Source of the DNA: Coccinella septempunctata | Taxonomy: Eukaryota; Arthropoda; Insecta; Coleoptera; Coccinellidae | Assembly (NCBI RefSeq): GCF_907165205.1 | Contig: NC_058195.1 | Location: forward strand, 21,596,936-21,660,935 | Length of the DNA: 64,000 nt | Reading direction: 5' to 3' | Part shown: in pieces, positions 11,401 through 26,710 of the stretch | How the letters are laid out: each line of letters opens with the position of its first letter | Position numbering within the stretch: position 1 is the first letter of the stretch | The notes under the pieces: model-generated | Told to the model about the DNA's origin: nothing | Seen by the model: the letters and a program-made list of their open reading frames with translations, nothing else | Databases searched by the model: none | Position numbers and translations under genes: made by a program

Positions 11401-14400
11401 CACATAGTTTTCGAATTGAGATGCACATGTTGAATTTCAGTTCGATAGTTCAGATAGAAATTGAGATTTCAGTGGTCAATTCGCCAAAGTGTGATATCAA
11501 TTCCTTGAAAACTGTTGGATCAATTCGAATCAAATCTTGAAACTGCACATAGTTTTCGGATTGACATGCACCTGTTGAATTTCAGTCCGAAAGTTCAGAT
11601 AGGAATTGAGATTTCAGTGGTCTATTCGGCAAAGTGTGATATCAATTCCTCGAAAACTGTTGGATCAATTCGAACCAAATCTTGAAACTGCACATAATTT
11701 TCGAAATGAGATGCACATGTTTAATTTCAGTTCGATAGTTCAGATAGCAATTGAGATTTCAGTGGTCTATTCGGCAAAGTGTGATATCAATTCCTCAAAA
11801 ACTTTTGGACCAATTCTCCCCAAGTCTTGAAACTGCACATAGTTTTCGAATTGAGATGCATATGTTGAATTTCAGTTCGATAGTTCAGATAGGAATTGAG
11901 ATTTCAGTGGTCAATTCGGCAAAGTGTGATATCAATTCCTCGAAAACTGTTGGATCAATTCGAACCAAATCTTGAAATTTTACACAGTTTTCGAATTGAG
12001 ATGCACATGTTGAATTTCAGTTCGATAGTTTAGATAGGAATTGAGATTTCAGTGGTCAATTCGGCAAAGTGTGATATCAATTCCTTGAAAACTGTTGGAT
12101 CAATTCGAATCAAATCTTGAAACTGCACATAGTTTTCGAAATGAGATGCACATGTTGAATTTCAGTTCGATAGTTCAGATAGAAATTGAGATTTCAGTGG
12201 TCAATTCGCCAAAGTGTGATATCAATTCCTTGAAAACTGTTATATCAATTCGAATCAAATCTTGAAACTGCACATGATTTTCGAAATGAGATGCACATGT
12301 TGAATTTCAGTTCGATAGTTCAGATAGAAATTGAGATTTCAGTGATCAATTCAGCAAAGTGTGATATCAATTCCTCGAAAACTGTTGGATGAATTCGAAC
12401 CAAATCTTGAATCTGCACATGATTTTCGAAATGAGATGCACATGTTGAATTTCAGTTCGATAGTTCAGATAGATATTGAGATTTCAGTGATCAATTCAGC
12501 AAAGTGTGATATCAATTCCTCGAAAACTGTTGGATCAATTCGAACCAAATCTTGAAACTGCACATAGTTTTCGGATTGACATGCACCTGTTGAATTTCAG
12601 TTCGATAGTTCAGATAGGAATTGAGATTTCAGTGGTCAATTCGGCAAAGTGTGATATCAATTCCTCGAAAACTGTTTGATCAATTCGAACCAAATCTTGA
12701 AATTTTACAAGTTTTCGAATTGAGATGCACATGTTGAATTTCAGTTCGATAGTTCAGATAGAAATTGAGATTTCAGTGGTCAATTCGCCAAAGTGTGATA
12801 TCAATTCCTTGAAAACTGTTGGATCAATTCGAATCAAATCTTGAAACTGCACATAATTTTCGAAATGAGAAGCACATGTTTAATTTCAGTTCGAAAGTTC
12901 AGATAGCAATTGAGATTTCAGTGGACTATTCGGCAAAGTGTGATATCAATTCATTAACAAATGTTGAACCAATTCTCCCCAAATCTTGAAACTGCACATA
13001 GTTTTCGAATTGAGATGCACATGTTGAATTTCAGTTCGATAGTTCAGATAGAAATTGAGATTTCAGTGGTCAATTCGCCAAAGTGTGATATCAATTCCTT
13101 GAAAACTGTTGGATCAATTCGAATCAAATCTTGAAACTGCACATGATTTTCGAAATGAGATGCACATGTTGAATTTCAGTTCGATAGTTCAGATAGATAT
13201 TGAGATTTCAGTGATCAATTCAGCAAAGTGTGATATCAATTCCTCGAAAACTGTTGGATCAATTCGAACCAAATCTTGAAAATTTACACAGTTTTCGAAT
13301 TGAGATGCACATGTTGAATTTCAGTTCGATAGTTTAGATAGGAATTGAGATTTCAGTGGTCAATTCGCCAAAGTGTGATATCAATTCCTTGAAAACTGTT
13401 GGATCAATTCGAACCAAATCTTGAAACTGCACATAGTTTTCGAAATGAGATGCACATGTTGAATTTCAGTTCGATAGTTCAGATAGAAATTGAGATTTCA
13501 GTGGTCAATTCGCCAAAGTGTGATATCAATTCCTTGAAAACTGTTGGATCAATTCGAATCAAATCTTGAAACTGTACATGATTTTCGAAATGAGATGCAC
13601 ATGTTGAATTTCAGTTCGATAGTTCAGATAGAAATTGAGATTTCAGTGATCAATTCAGCAAAGTGTGATATCAATTCCTCGAAAACTGTTGGATCAATTC
13701 GAACCAAATCTTGAAACTGCACATAGTTTTCGAAATGAGATGCACATGTTGAATTTCAGTTCGATAGTTCAGATAGGAATTGAGATTTCAGTGGTCAATT
13801 CGGCAAATTGTGATATCAATTCCTCGAAAACTGTTGGATCAATTCGAACCAAATCTTGAAACTGCACATAGTTTTCGGATTGACATGCACCTGTTGAATT
13901 TCAGTTCGATAGTTCAGATAGGAATTGAGATTTCAGTGGTCAATTCGGCAAAGTGTGATATCAATTCCTCGAAAACTGTTGGATCAATTCGAACCAAATC
14001 TTGAAATTTTACAAGTTTTCGAATTGAGATGCACATGTTGAATTTCAGTTCGATAGTTCAGATAGAAATTGAGATTTCAGTGGTCAATTCGCCAAAGTGT
14101 GATATCAATTCCTTGAAAACTGTTGGATCAATTCGAATCAAATCTTGAAACTGCACATCATTTTCGAAATGAGATGCACATGTTGAATTTCAGTTCGATA
14201 GTTCAGATAGAAATTGAGATTTCAGTGATCAATTCAGCAAAGTGTGATATCAATTCCTCGAAAACTGTTGGATCAATTCGAACCAAATCTTGAAACTGCA
14301 CATAGTTTTCGAAATGAGATGCACACGTTGAATTTCAGTTCGATAGTTCAGATAGGAATTGAGATTTCAGTGGTCAATTCGGCAAAGTGTGATATCAATT

Positions 14401-15910
14401 CCTCGAAAACTGTTGGATCAATTCGAACCAAATCTTGAAACTGCACATAGTTTTCGAATTGAGATGCACATGTTGAATTTCAGTCCGATAGTTCAGATAG
14501 GAATTGAGATTTCAGTGGTCAATTCGGCAAAGTGTGATATCAATTCCTAAAAAACTGTCGGATCAATTCGAACCAAATCTTGAAACTGCACATAGTTTTC
14601 GAATTGAGATGCACATGTTGAATTTCAGTCCGATAGTTCAGATAGGAATTGAGATTTCAGTGGTCAATTCGGCAAAGTTTGATATCAATTCCTTGAAAAC
14701 TGTTGGATCAATTCGAATCAAATCTTGAAACTGTACATGATTTTCGAAATGAGATGCACATGTTGAATTTCAGTTCGATAGTTCAGATAGAAATTGAGAT
14801 TTCAGTGATCAATTCAGCAAAGTGTGATATCAATTCCTCGAAAACTGTTGGATCAATTCGAATCAAATCTTGAAACTGCACATAGTTTTCGGATTGACAT
14901 GCACCTGTTGAATTTCAGTTCGATAGTTCAGATAGGAATTGAGATTTCAGTGGTCTATTCGGCAAAGTGTGATATCAATTCCTCGAAAACTGTTGGATCA
15001 ATTCGAACCAAATCTTGAAACTGCACATAATTTTCGAAATGAGATGCACATGTTTAATTTCAGTTCGATAGTTCAGATAGCAATTGAGATTTCAGTGGTC
15101 TATTCGGCAAAGTGTGATATCAATTCCTCAAAAACTTTTGGACCAATTCTCCCCAAGTCTTGAAACTGCACATAGTTTTCGAATTGAGATGCATATGTTG
15201 AATTTCAGTTCGATAGTTCAGATAGGAATTGATATTTCAGTGGTCAATTCGGCAAAGTGTGATATCAATTCCTCGAAAACTGTTGGATCAATTCGAACCA
15301 AATATTGAAATTTTACACAGTTTTCGAATTGAGATGCACATGTTGAATTTCAGTCCGATAGTTCAGATAGGAATTGAGATTTCAGTGGTCAATTCGGCAA
15401 AGTTTGATATCAATTCCTCGAAAACTGTTGGATCAATTCGAACCAAATCTTGAAATTTTACACAGTTTTCGAATTGAGATGCACATGTTGAATTTCAGTT
15501 CGATAGTTTAGATAGGAATTGAGATTTCAGTGGTCAATTCGGCAAAGTGTGATATCAATTCCTTGAAAACTGTTGGATCAATTCGAATCAAATCTTGAAA
15601 CTGCACATAGTTTTCGAATTGAGATGCACATGTTGAATTTCAGTTCGATAGTTCAGATAGAAATTGAGATTTCAGTGGTCAATTCGCCAAAGTGTGATAT
15701 CAATTCCTTGAAAACTGTTGGATCAATTCGAATCAAATCTTGAAACTGCACATGGTTTTCGAAATGAGATGCACATGTTGAATTTCAGTTCGATAGTTCA
15801 GATAGAAATTGAGATTTCAGTGATCAATTCAGCAAAGTGTGATATCAATTCCTCGAAAACTGTTGGATCAATTCGAACCAAATCTTGAAACTGCACATAG
15901 TTTTCGAAAT

Positions 15911-16036
15911 GAGAAGCACATGTTCAATTAGGAATTGAGATTTCAGTGATCAATTCAGCAAAGTGTGATATCAATTCCTCGAAAACTGTTGGATCAATTC
16001 GAACCAAATATTGAAATTTTACACAGTTTTCGAATT
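15911..16036 (+). repeat. 126-bp short satellite monomer, copy 2
   Basis: Same 19-bp internal deletion and GAGAAGCACATGTTC start as at 2175-2300. It lies within the 40-monomer unit and is mirrored at 21690-21815. Confidence 0.9.
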
Positions 16037-16834
16037 GAGATGCACATGTTGAATTTCAGTCCGATAGTTCAGATAGGAATTGAGATTTCAGTGGTCAATT
16101 CGGCAAAGTGTGATATCAATTCCTCGAAAACTGTTGGATGAATTCGAACCAAATCTTGAAACTGCACATAGTTTTCGAAATGAGAAGCACATGTTCAATT
16201 TCAGTTCGAAAGTTCAGATAGCAATTGCGATTTCAGTGGACTATTCGGCAAAGTGTGATATCAATTCCTCAAAAACTGTTGGACCAATTCTCCTCAAGTC
16301 TTGAAACTGCACATAGTTTTCGAATTGAGATGCATATGTTGAATTTCAGTTTGATAGTTCAGATAGGAATTGAGATTTCAGTGGTCAATTCGGCAAAGTG
16401 TGATATCAATTCCTCGAAAACTGTTGGATCAATTCGAACCAAATATTGAAATTTTACACAGTTTTCGAATTGAGATGCACATGTTGAATTTCAGTCCGAT
16501 AGTTCAGATAGGAATTGAGATTTCAGTGGTCAATTCGGCAAAGTGTGATATCAATTCATTAACAAATGTTGAACCAATTCTCCCCAAATCTTGAAACTGC
16601 ACATAGTTTTCGAATTGAGATGCACATGTTGAATTTCAGTTCGATAGTTCAGATAGAAATTGAGATTTCAGTGGTCAATTCGCCAAAGTGTGATATCAAT
16701 TCCTTGAAAACTGTTGGATCAATTCGAATCAAATCTTGAAACTGCACATGATTTTCGAAATGAGATGCACATGTTGAATTTCAGTTCGATAGTTCAGATA
16801 GATATTGAGATTTCAGTGATCAATTCAGCAAAGT

Positions 16835-19058
16835 GTGATATCAATTCCTCGAAAACTGTTGGATCAATTCGAACCAAATCTTGAAACTGCACATAGTTTT
16901 CGAAATGAGATGCACATGTTGAATTTCAGTTCGATAGTTCAGATAGAAATTGAGATTTCAGTGATCAATTCAGCAAAGTGTGATATCAATTCCTCGAAAA
17001 CTGTTGGATCAATTCGAACCAAATCTTGAAACTGCACATAGTTTTCGAAATGAGATGCACATGTTGAATTTCAGTTCGATAGTTCAGATAGGAATTGAGA
17101 TTTCAGTGGTCAATTCGGCAAATTGTGATATCAATTCCTCGAAAACTGTTGGATCAATTCGAACCAAATCTTGAAACTGCACATAGTTTTCGAAATGAGA
17201 AGCACATGTTCAATTTCAGTTCGAAAGTTCAGATAGCAATTGCGATTTCAGTGGACTATTCGGCAAAGTGTGATATCAATTCCTCAAAAACTGTTGGACC
17301 AATTCTCCTCAAGTCTTGAAACTGCACATAGTTTTCGAATTGAGATGCATATGTTGAATTTCAGTTTGATAGTTCAGATAGGAATTGAGATTTCAGTGGT
17401 CAATTCGGCAAAGTGTGATATCAATTCCTCGAAAACTGTTGGATCAATTCGAACCAAATCTTGAAATTTTACACAGTTTTCGAATTGAGATGCACATGTT
17501 GAATTTCAGTTCGATAGATTAGATAGGAATTGAGATTTCAGTGGTCAATTCGGCAAAGTGTGATATCAATTCCTTGAAAACTGTTGGATCAATTCGAATC
17601 AAATCTTGAAACTGCACATAGTTTTCGAAATGAGATGCACATGTTGAATTTCAGTTCGATAGTTCAGATAGAAATTGAGATTTCAGTGGTCAATTCGCCA
17701 AAGTGTGATATCAATTCCTTGAAAACTGTTATATCAATTCGAATCAAATCTTGAAACTGCACATGATTTTCGAAATGAGATGCACATGTTGAATTTCAGT
17801 TCGATAGTTCAGATAGAAATTGAGATTTCAGTGATCAATTCAGCAAAGTGTGATATCAATTCCTCGAAAACTGTTGGATGAATTCGAACCAAATCTTGAA
17901 ACTGCACATGATTTTCGAAATGAGATGCACATGTTGAATTTCAGTTCGATAGTTCAGATAGGAATTGAGATTTCAGTGGTCAATTCGGCAAATTGTGATA
18001 TCAATTCCTCGAAAACTGTTGGATCAATTCGAACCAAATCTTGAAACTGCACATAGTTTTCGGATTGACATGCACCTGTTGAATTTCAGTTCGATAGTTC
18101 AGATAGGAATTGAGATTTCAGTGGTCAATTCGGCAAAGTGTGATATCAATTCCTCGAAAACTGTTGGATCAATTCGAACCAAATCTTGAAATTTTACAAG
18201 TTTTCGAATTGAGATGCACATGTTGAATTTCAGTTCGATAGTTCAGATAGAAATTGAGATTTCAGTGGTCAATTCGCCAAAGTGTGATATCAATTCCTTG
18301 AAAACTGTTGGATCAATTCGAATCAAATCTTGAAACTGCACATCATTTTCGAAATGAGATGCACATGTTGAATTTCAGTTCGATAGTTCAGATAGATATT
18401 GAGATTTCAGTGATCAATTCAGCAAAGTGTGATATCAATTCCTCGAAAACTGTTGGATCAATTCGAACCAAATCTTGAAACTGCACATAGTTTTCGAAAT
18501 GAGATGCACATGTTGAATTTCAGTTCGATAGTTCAGATAGAAATTGAGATTTCAGTGATCAATTCGGCAAAGTGTGATATCAATTCCTCGAAAACTGTTG
18601 GATCAATTCGAACCAAATCTTGAAACTGCACATAGTTTTCGAAATGAGATGCACATGTTGAATTTCAGTTCGATAGTTCAGATAGGAATTGAGATTTCAG
18701 TGGTCAATTCGGCAAATTGTGATATCAATTCCTCGAAAACTGTTGGATCAATTCGAACCAAATCTTGAAACTGCACATAGTTTTCGAAATGAGAAGCACA
18801 TGTTCAATTTCAGTTCGAAAGTTCAGATAGCAATTGCGATTTCAGTGGACTATTCGGCAAAGTGTGATATCAATTCCTCAAAAACTGTTGGACCAATTCT
18901 CCTCAAGTCTTGAAACTGCACATAGTTTTCGAATTGAGATGCATATGTTGAATTTCAGTTTGATAGTTCAGATAGGAATTGAGATTTCAGTGGTCAATTC
19001 GGCAAAGTGTGATATCAATTCCTCGAAAACTGTTGGATCAATTCGAACCAAATCTTGA
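16835..19058 (+). repeat. Local 11-monomer duplication nested in the 40-mer unit
   Basis: Variant order at 16835-17464 is repeated at 18429-19058 with an offset of 1594 bp (11 x 145 minus one base from a 144-bp unit). The shared run includes monomers with CAAATTGTG in place of CAAAGTGTG followed by a monomer with AGCACATGTTC and AATTGCGATTTC. It sits entirely inside one copy of the larger 5779-bp unit, which shows a second, smaller duplication event. Confidence 0.7.
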
Positions 19059-21689
19059 AATTTTACACAGTTTTCGAATTGAGATGCACATGTTGAATTT
19101 CAGTTCGATAGTTCAGATAGGAATTGAGATTTCAGTGGTCAATTCGGCAAAGTGTGATATCAATTCCTTGAAAACTGTTGGATCAATTCGAATCAAATCT
19201 TGAAACTGCACATAGTTTTCGAAATGAGATGCACATGTTGAATTTCAGTTCGATAGTTCAGATAGAAATTGAGATTTCAGTGGTCAATTCGCCAAAGTGT
19301 GATATCAATTCCTTGAAAACTGTTATATCAATTCGAATCAAATCTTGAAACTGCACATGATTTTCGAAATGAGATGCACATGTTGAATTTCAGTTCGATA
19401 GTTCAGATAGAAATTGAGATTTCAGTGATCAATTCAGCAAAGTGTGATATCAATTCCTCGAAAACTGTTGGATGAATTCGAACCAAATCTTGAAACTGCA
19501 CATGATTTTCGAAATGAGATGCACATGTTGAATTTCAGTTCGATAGTTCAGATAGGAATTGAGATTTCAGTGGTCAATTCGGCAAAGTGTGATATCAATT
19601 CCTCGAAAACTGTTGGATCAATTCGAACCAAATCTTGAAACTGCACATAGTTTTCGGATTGACATGCACCTGTTGAATTTCAGTTCGATAGTTCAGATAG
19701 GAATTGAGATTTCAGTGGTCAATTCGGCAAAGTGTGATATCAATTCCTCGAAAACTGTTGGATCAATTCGAACCAAATCTTGAAATTTTACAAGTTTTCG
19801 AATTGAGATGCACATGTTGAATTTCAGTTCGATAGTTCAGATAGAAATTGAGATTTCAGTGGTCAATTCGCCAAAGTGTGATATCAATTCCTTGAAAACT
19901 GTTGGATCAATTCGAATCAAATCTTGAAACTGCACATCATTTTCGAAATGAGATGCACATGTTGAATTTCAGTTCGATAGTTCAGATAGAAATTGAGATT
20001 TCAGTGATCAATTCAGCAAAGTGTGATATCAATTCCTCGAAAACTGTTGGATCAATTCGAACCAAATCTTGAAACTGCACATAGTTTTCGAAATGAGATG
20101 CACACGTTGAATTTCAGTTCGATAGTTCAGATAGGAATTGAGATTTCAGTGGTCAATTCGGCAAAGTGTGATATCAATTCCTCGAAAACTGTTGGATCAA
20201 TTCGAACCAAATCTTGAAACTGCACATAGTTTTCGAATTGAGATGCACATGTTGAATTTCAGTCCGATAGTTCAGATAGGAATTGAGATTTCAGTGGTCA
20301 ATTCGGCAAAGTGTGATATCAATTCCTAAAAAACTGTCGGATCAATTCGAACCAAATCTTGAAACTGCACATAGTTTTCGAATTGAGATGCACATGTTGA
20401 ATTTCAGTCCGATAGTTCAGATAGGAATTGAGATTTCAGTGGTCAATTCGGCAAAGTGTGATATCAATTCCTTGAAAACTGTTGGATCAATTCGAATCAA
20501 ATCTTGAAACTGTACATGATTTTCGAAATGAGATGCACATGTTGAATTTCAGTTCGATAGTTCAGATAGAAATTGAGATTTCAGTGATCAATTCAGCAAA
20601 GTGTGATATCAATTCCTCGAAAACTGTTGGATCAATTCGAATCAAATCTTGAAACTGCACATAGTTTTCGGATTGACATGCACCTGTTGAATTTCAGTTC
20701 GATAGTTCAGATAGGAATTGAGATTTCAGTGGTCTATTCGGCAAAGTGTGATATCAATTCCTCGAAAACTGTTGGATCAATTCGAACCAAATCTTGAAAC
20801 TGCACATAATTTTCGAAATGAGATGCACATGTTTAATTTCAGTTCGATAGTTCAGATAGCAATTGAGATTTCAGTGGTCTATTCGGCAAAGTGTGATATC
20901 AATTCCTCAAAAACTTTTGGACCAATTCTCCCCAAGTCTTGAAACTGCACATAGTTTTCGAATTGAGATGCATATGTTGAATTTCAGTTCGATAGTTCAG
21001 ATAGGAATTGATATTTCAGTGGTCAATTCGGCAAAGTGTGATATCAATTCCTCGAAAACTGTTGGATCAATTCGAACCAAATATTGAAATTTTACACAGT
21101 TTTCGAATTGAGATGCACATGTTGAATTTCAGTCCGATAGTTCAGATAGGAATTGAGATTTCAGTGGTCAATTCGGCAAAGTTTGATATCAATTCCTCGA
21201 AAACTGTTGGATCAATTCGAACCAAATCTTGAAATTTTACACAGTTTTCGAATTGAGATGCACATGTTGAATTTCAGTTCGATAGTTTAGATAGGAATTG
21301 AGATTTCAGTGGTCAATTCGGCAAAGTGTGATATCAATTCCTTGAAAACTGTTGGATCAATTCGAATCAAATCTTGAAACTGCACATAGTTTTCGAAATG
21401 AGATGCACATGTTGAATTTCAGTTCGATAGTTCAGATAGAAATTGAGATTTCAGTGGTCAATTCGCCAAAGTGTGATATCAATTCCTTGAAAACTGTTGG
21501 ATCAATTCGAATCAAATCTTGAAACTGCACATGATTTTCGAAATGAGATGCACATGTTGAATTTCAGTTCGATAGTTCAGATAGAAATTGAGATTTCAGT
21601 GATCAATTCAGCAAAGTGTGATATCAATTCCTCGAAAACTGTTGGATGAATTCGAACCAAATCTTGAAACTGCACATAGTTTTCGAATT

Positions 21690-21815
21690 GAGAAGCACAT
21701 GTTCAATTAGGAATTGAGATTTCAGTGATCAATTCAGCAAAGTGTGATATCAATTCCTCGAAAACTGTTGGATCAATTCGAACCAAATATTGAAATTTTA
21801 CACAGTTTTCGAATT
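21690..21815 (+). repeat. 126-bp short satellite monomer, copy 3
   Basis: Same deletion as at 15911-16036, exactly 5779 bp downstream, confirming the 40-monomer period. Confidence 0.9.
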
Positions 21816-23628
21816 GAGATGCACATGTTGAATTTCAGTCCGATAGTTCAGATAGGAATTGAGATTTCAGTGGTCAATTCGGCAAAGTGTGATATCAATT
21901 CCTCGAAAACTGTTGGATGAATTCGAACCAAATCTTGAAACTGCACATAGTTTTCGAAATGAGAAGCACATGTTCAATTTCAGTTCGAAAGTTCAGATAG
22001 CAATTGCGATTTCAGTGGACTATTCGGCAAAGTGTGATATCAATTCCTCAAAAACTGTTGGACCAATTCTCCTCAAGTCTTGAAACTGCACATAGTTTTC
22101 GAATTGAGATGCATATGTTGAATTTCAGTTTGATAGTTCAGATAGGAATTGAGATTTCAGTGGTCAATTCGGCAAAGTGTGATATCAATTCCTCGAAAAC
22201 TGTTGGATCAATTCGAACCAAATATTGAAATTTTACACAGTTTTCGAATTGAGATGCACATGTTGAATTTCAGTCCGATAGTTCAGATAGGAATTGAGAT
22301 TTCAGTGGTCAATTCGGCAAAGTGTGATATCAATTCATTAACAAATGTTGAACCAATTCTCCCCAAATCTTGAAACTGCACATAGTTTTCGAATTGAGAT
22401 GCACATGTTGAATTTCAGTTCGATAGTTCAGATAGAAATTGAGATTTCAGTGGTCAATTCGCCAAAGTGTGATATCAATTCCTTGAAAACTGTTGGATCA
22501 ATTCGAATCAAATCTTGAAACTGCACATGATTTTCGAAATGAGATGCACATGTTGAATTTCAGTTCGATAGTTCAGATAGATATTGAGATTTCAGTGATC
22601 AATTCAGCAAAGTGTGATATCAATTCCTCGAAAACTGTTGGATCAATTCGAACCAAATCTTGAAACTGCACATAGTTTTCGAAATGAGATGCACATGTTG
22701 AATTTCAGTTCGATAGTTCAGATAGAAATTGAGATTTCAGTGATCAATTCAGCAAAGTGTGATATCAATTCCTCGAAAACTGTTGGATCAATTCGAACCA
22801 AATCTTGAAACTGCACATAGTTTTCGAAATGAGATGCACATGTTGAATTTCAGTTCGATAGTTCAGATAGGAATTGAGATTTCAGTGGTCAATTCGGCAA
22901 ATTGTGATATCAATTCCTCGAAAACTGTTGGATCAATTCGAACCAAATCTTGAAACTGCACATAGTTTTCGAAATGAGAAGCACATGTTCAATTTCAGTT
23001 CGAAAGTTCAGATAGCAATTGCGATTTCAGTGGACTATTCGGCAAAGTGTGATATCAATTCCTCAAAAACTGTTGGACCAATTCTCCTCAAGTCTTGAAA
23101 CTGCACATAGTTTTCGAATTGAGATGCATATGTTGAATTTCAGTTTGATAGTTCAGATAGGAATTGAGATTTCAGTGGTCAATTCGGCAAAGTGTGATAT
23201 CAATTCCTCGAAAACTGTTGGATCAATTCGAACCAAATCTTGAAATTTTACACAGTTTTCGAATTGAGATGCACATGTTGAATTTCAGTTCGATAGTTTA
23301 GATAGGAATTGAGATTTCAGTGGTCAATTCGGCAAAGTGTGATATCAATTCCTTGAAAACTGTTGGATCAATTCGAATCAAATCTTGAAACTGCACATAG
23401 TTTTCGAAATGAGATGCACATGTTGAATTTCAGTTCGATAGTTCAGATAGAAATTGAGATTTCAGTGGTCAATTCGCCAAAGTGTGATATCAATTCCTTG
23501 AAAACTGTTATATCAATTCGAATCAAATCTTGAAACTGCACATGATTTTCGAAATGAGATGCACATGTTGAATTTCAGTTCGATAGTTCAGATAGAAATT
23601 GAGATTTCAGTGATCAATTCAGCAAAGT

Positions 23629-26600
23629 GTGATATCAATTCCTCGAAAACTGTTGGATGAATTCGAACCAAATCTTGAAACTGCACATGATTTTCGAAAT
23701 GAGATGCACATGTTGAATTTCAGTTCGATAGTTCAGATAGATATTGAGATTTCAGTGATCAATTCAGCAAAGTGTGATATCAATTCCTCGAAAACTGTTG
23801 GATCAATTCGAACCAAATCTTGAAACTGCACATAGTTTTCGGATTGACATGCACCTGTTGAATTTCAGTTCGATAGTTCAGATAGGAATTGAGATTTCAG
23901 TGGTCAATTCGGCAAAGTGTGATATCAATTCCTCGAAAACTGTTGGATCAATTCGAACCAAATCTTGAAATTTTACAAGTTTTCGAATTGAGATGCACAT
24001 GTTGAATTTCAGTTCGATAGTTCAGATAGAAATTGAGATTTCAGTGGTCAATTCGCCAAAGTGTGATATCAATTCCTTGAAAACTGTTGGATCAATTCGA
24101 ATCAAATCTTGAAACTGCACATAATTTTCGAAATGAGAAGCACATGTTTAATTTCAGTTCGAAAGTTCAGATAGCAATTGAGATTTCAGTGGACTATTCG
24201 GCAAAGTGTGATATCAATTCATTAACAAATGTTGAACCAATTCTCCCCAAATCTTGAAACTGCACATAGTTTTCGAATTGAGATGCACATGTTGAATTTC
24301 AGTTCGATAGTTCAGATAGAAATTGAGATTTCAGTGGTCAATTCGCCAAAGTGTGATATCAATTCCTTGAAAACTGTTGGATCAATTCGAATCAAATCTT
24401 GAAACTGCACATGATTTTCGAAATGAGATGCACATGTTGAATTTCAGTTCGATAGTTCAGATAGATATTGAGATTTCAGTGATCAATTCAGCAAAGTGTG
24501 ATATCAATTCCTCGAAAACTGTTGGATCAATTCGAACCAAATCTTGAAATTTTACACAGTTTTCGAATTGAGATGCACATGTTGAATTTCAGTTCGATAG
24601 TTTAGATAGGAATTGAGATTTCAGTGGTCAATTCGCCAAAGTGTGATATCAATTCCTTGAAAACTGTTGGATCAATTCGAACCAAATCTTGAAACTGCAC
24701 ATAGTTTTCGAAATGAGATGCACATGTTGAATTTCAGTTCGATAGTTCAGATAGAAATTGAGATTTCAGTGGTCAATTCGCCAAAGTGTGATATCAATTC
24801 CTTGAAAACTGTTGGATCAATTCGAATCAAATCTTGAAACTGTACATGATTTTCGAAATGAGATGCACATGTTGAATTTCAGTTCGATAGTTCAGATAGA
24901 AATTGAGATTTCAGTGATCAATTCAGCAAAGTGTGATATCAATTCCTCGAAAACTGTTGGATCAATTCGAACCAAATCTTGAAACTGCACATAGTTTTCG
25001 AAATGAGATGCACATGTTGAATTTCAGTTCGATAGTTCAGATAGGAATTGAGATTTCAGTGGTCAATTCGGCAAAGTGTGATATCAATTCCTCGAAAACT
25101 GTTGGATCAATTCGAACCAAATCTTGAAACTGCACATAGTTTTCGGATTGACATGCACCTGTTGAATTTCAGTTCGAGGAATTGAGATTTCAGTGGTCAA
25201 TTCGGCAAAGTGTGATATCAATTCCTCGAAAACTGTTGGATCAATTCGAACCAAATCTTGAAATTTTACAAGTTTTCGAATTGAGATGCACATGTTGAAT
25301 TTCAGTTCGATAGTTCAGATAGAAATTGAGATTTCAGTGGTCAATTCGCCAAAGTGTGATATCAATTCCTTGAAAACTGTTGGATCAATTCGAATCAAAT
25401 CTTGAAACTGCACATGATTTTCGAAATGAGATGCACATGTTGAATTTCAGTTCGATAGTTCAGATAGAAATTGAGATTTCAGTGATCAATTCAGCAAAGT
25501 GTGATATCAATTCCTCGAAAACTGTTGGATCAATTCGAACCAAATCTTGAAACTGCACATAGTTTTCGAAATGAGATGCACACGTTGAATTTCAGTTCGA
25601 TAGTTCAGATAGGAATTGAGATTTCAGTGGTCAATTCGGCAAAGTGTGATATCAATTCCTCGAAAACTGTTGGATCAATTCGAACCAAATCTTGAAACTG
25701 CACATAGTTTTCGAATTGAGATGCACATGTTGAATTTCAGTCCGATAGTTCAGATAGGAATTGAGATTTCAGTGGTCAATTCGGCAAAGTGTGATATCAA
25801 TTCCTAAAAAACTGTCGGATCAATTCGAACCAAATCTTGAAACTGCACATAGTTTTCGAATTGAGATGCACATGTTGAATTTCAGTCCGATAGTTCAGAT
25901 AGGAATTGAGATTTCAGTGGTCAATTCGGCAAAGTTTGATATCAATTCCTTGAAAACTGTTGGATCAATTCGAATCAAATCTTGAAACTGCACATGATTT
26001 TCGAAATGAGATGCACATGTTGAATTTCAGTTCGATAGTTCAGATAGAAATTGAGATTTCAGTGATCAATTCAGCAAAGTGTGATATCAATTCCTCGAAA
26101 ACTGTTGGATCAATTCGAATCAAATCTTGAAACTGCACATAGTTTTCGGATTGACATGCACCTGTTGAATTTCAGTTCGATAGTTCAGATAGGAATTGAG
26201 ATTTCAGTGGTCTATTCGGCAAAGTGTGATATCAATTCCTCGAAAACTGTTGGATCAATTCGAACCAAATCTTGAAACTGCACATAATTTTCGAAATGAG
26301 ATGCACATGTTTAATTTCAGTTCGATAGTTCAGATAGCAATTGAGATTTCAGTGGTCTATTCGGCAAAGTGTGATATCAATTCCTCAAAAACTTTTGGAC
26401 CAATTCTCCCCAAGTCTTGAAACTGCACATAGTTTTCGAATTGAGATGCATATGTTGAATTTCAGTTCGATAGTTCAGATAGGAATTGATATTTCAGTGG
26501 TCAATTCGGCAAAGTGTGATATCAATTCCTCGAAAACTGTTGGATCAAATCGAACCAAATATTGAAATTTTACACAGTTTTCGAATTGAGATGCACATGT

Positions 26601-26710
26601 TGAATTTCAGTCCGATAGTTCAGATAGGAATTGAGATTTCAGTGGTCAATTCGGCAAAGTTTGATATCAATTCCTCGAAAACTGTTGGATCAATTCGAAC
26701 CAAATCTTGA
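23629..26710 (+). repeat. Segment duplicated from about 12361-15453 (offset 11268, then 11257)
   Basis: Monomer order here matches 12361-15453. The offset falls from 11268 to 11257 bp at the 133-bp monomer near 25150, which carries an 11-bp deletion. This block therefore continues the array with a copy of the segment that overlaps the start of the first 40-mer unit, so the 40-mer region is bracketed by sequence of common origin. Confidence 0.7.
25150..25282 (+). repeat. 133-bp satellite monomer with a private 11-bp deletion
   Basis: The block normally reading CAGTTCGATAGTTCAGATAG is shortened to CAGTTCGAGGAATTG by loss of 11 bp, and the unit also has the one-base-shorter tail (TTTTACAAGTTTTCG). 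I saw no second copy of this deletion, so it arose after the segmental duplication that made this region. Confidence 0.85.

Larger units (their letters stand above)
13750..23730 (+). repeat. 40-monomer higher-order repeat, period 5779 bp, about 1.7 copies
   Basis: Monomer variant order at about 13750-17950 repeats at about 19530-23730 with a constant offset of 5779 bp. That equals 40 x 145 minus 21, and the 21 missing bases are accounted for by one 126-bp unit (-19) and two 144-bp units (-1 each) in the interval. The 126-bp units at 15911 and 21690 are exactly 5779 bp apart. Similarity decays at both ends, so limits are approximate. Confidence 0.8.

Noticed and set aside
25084..25293. Antisense 69-codon frame, and a similar one at 50208-50429
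   Set aside because: Both are reverse-strand readings of satellite units, made longer by local indels or variants. There is no evidence of a gene.
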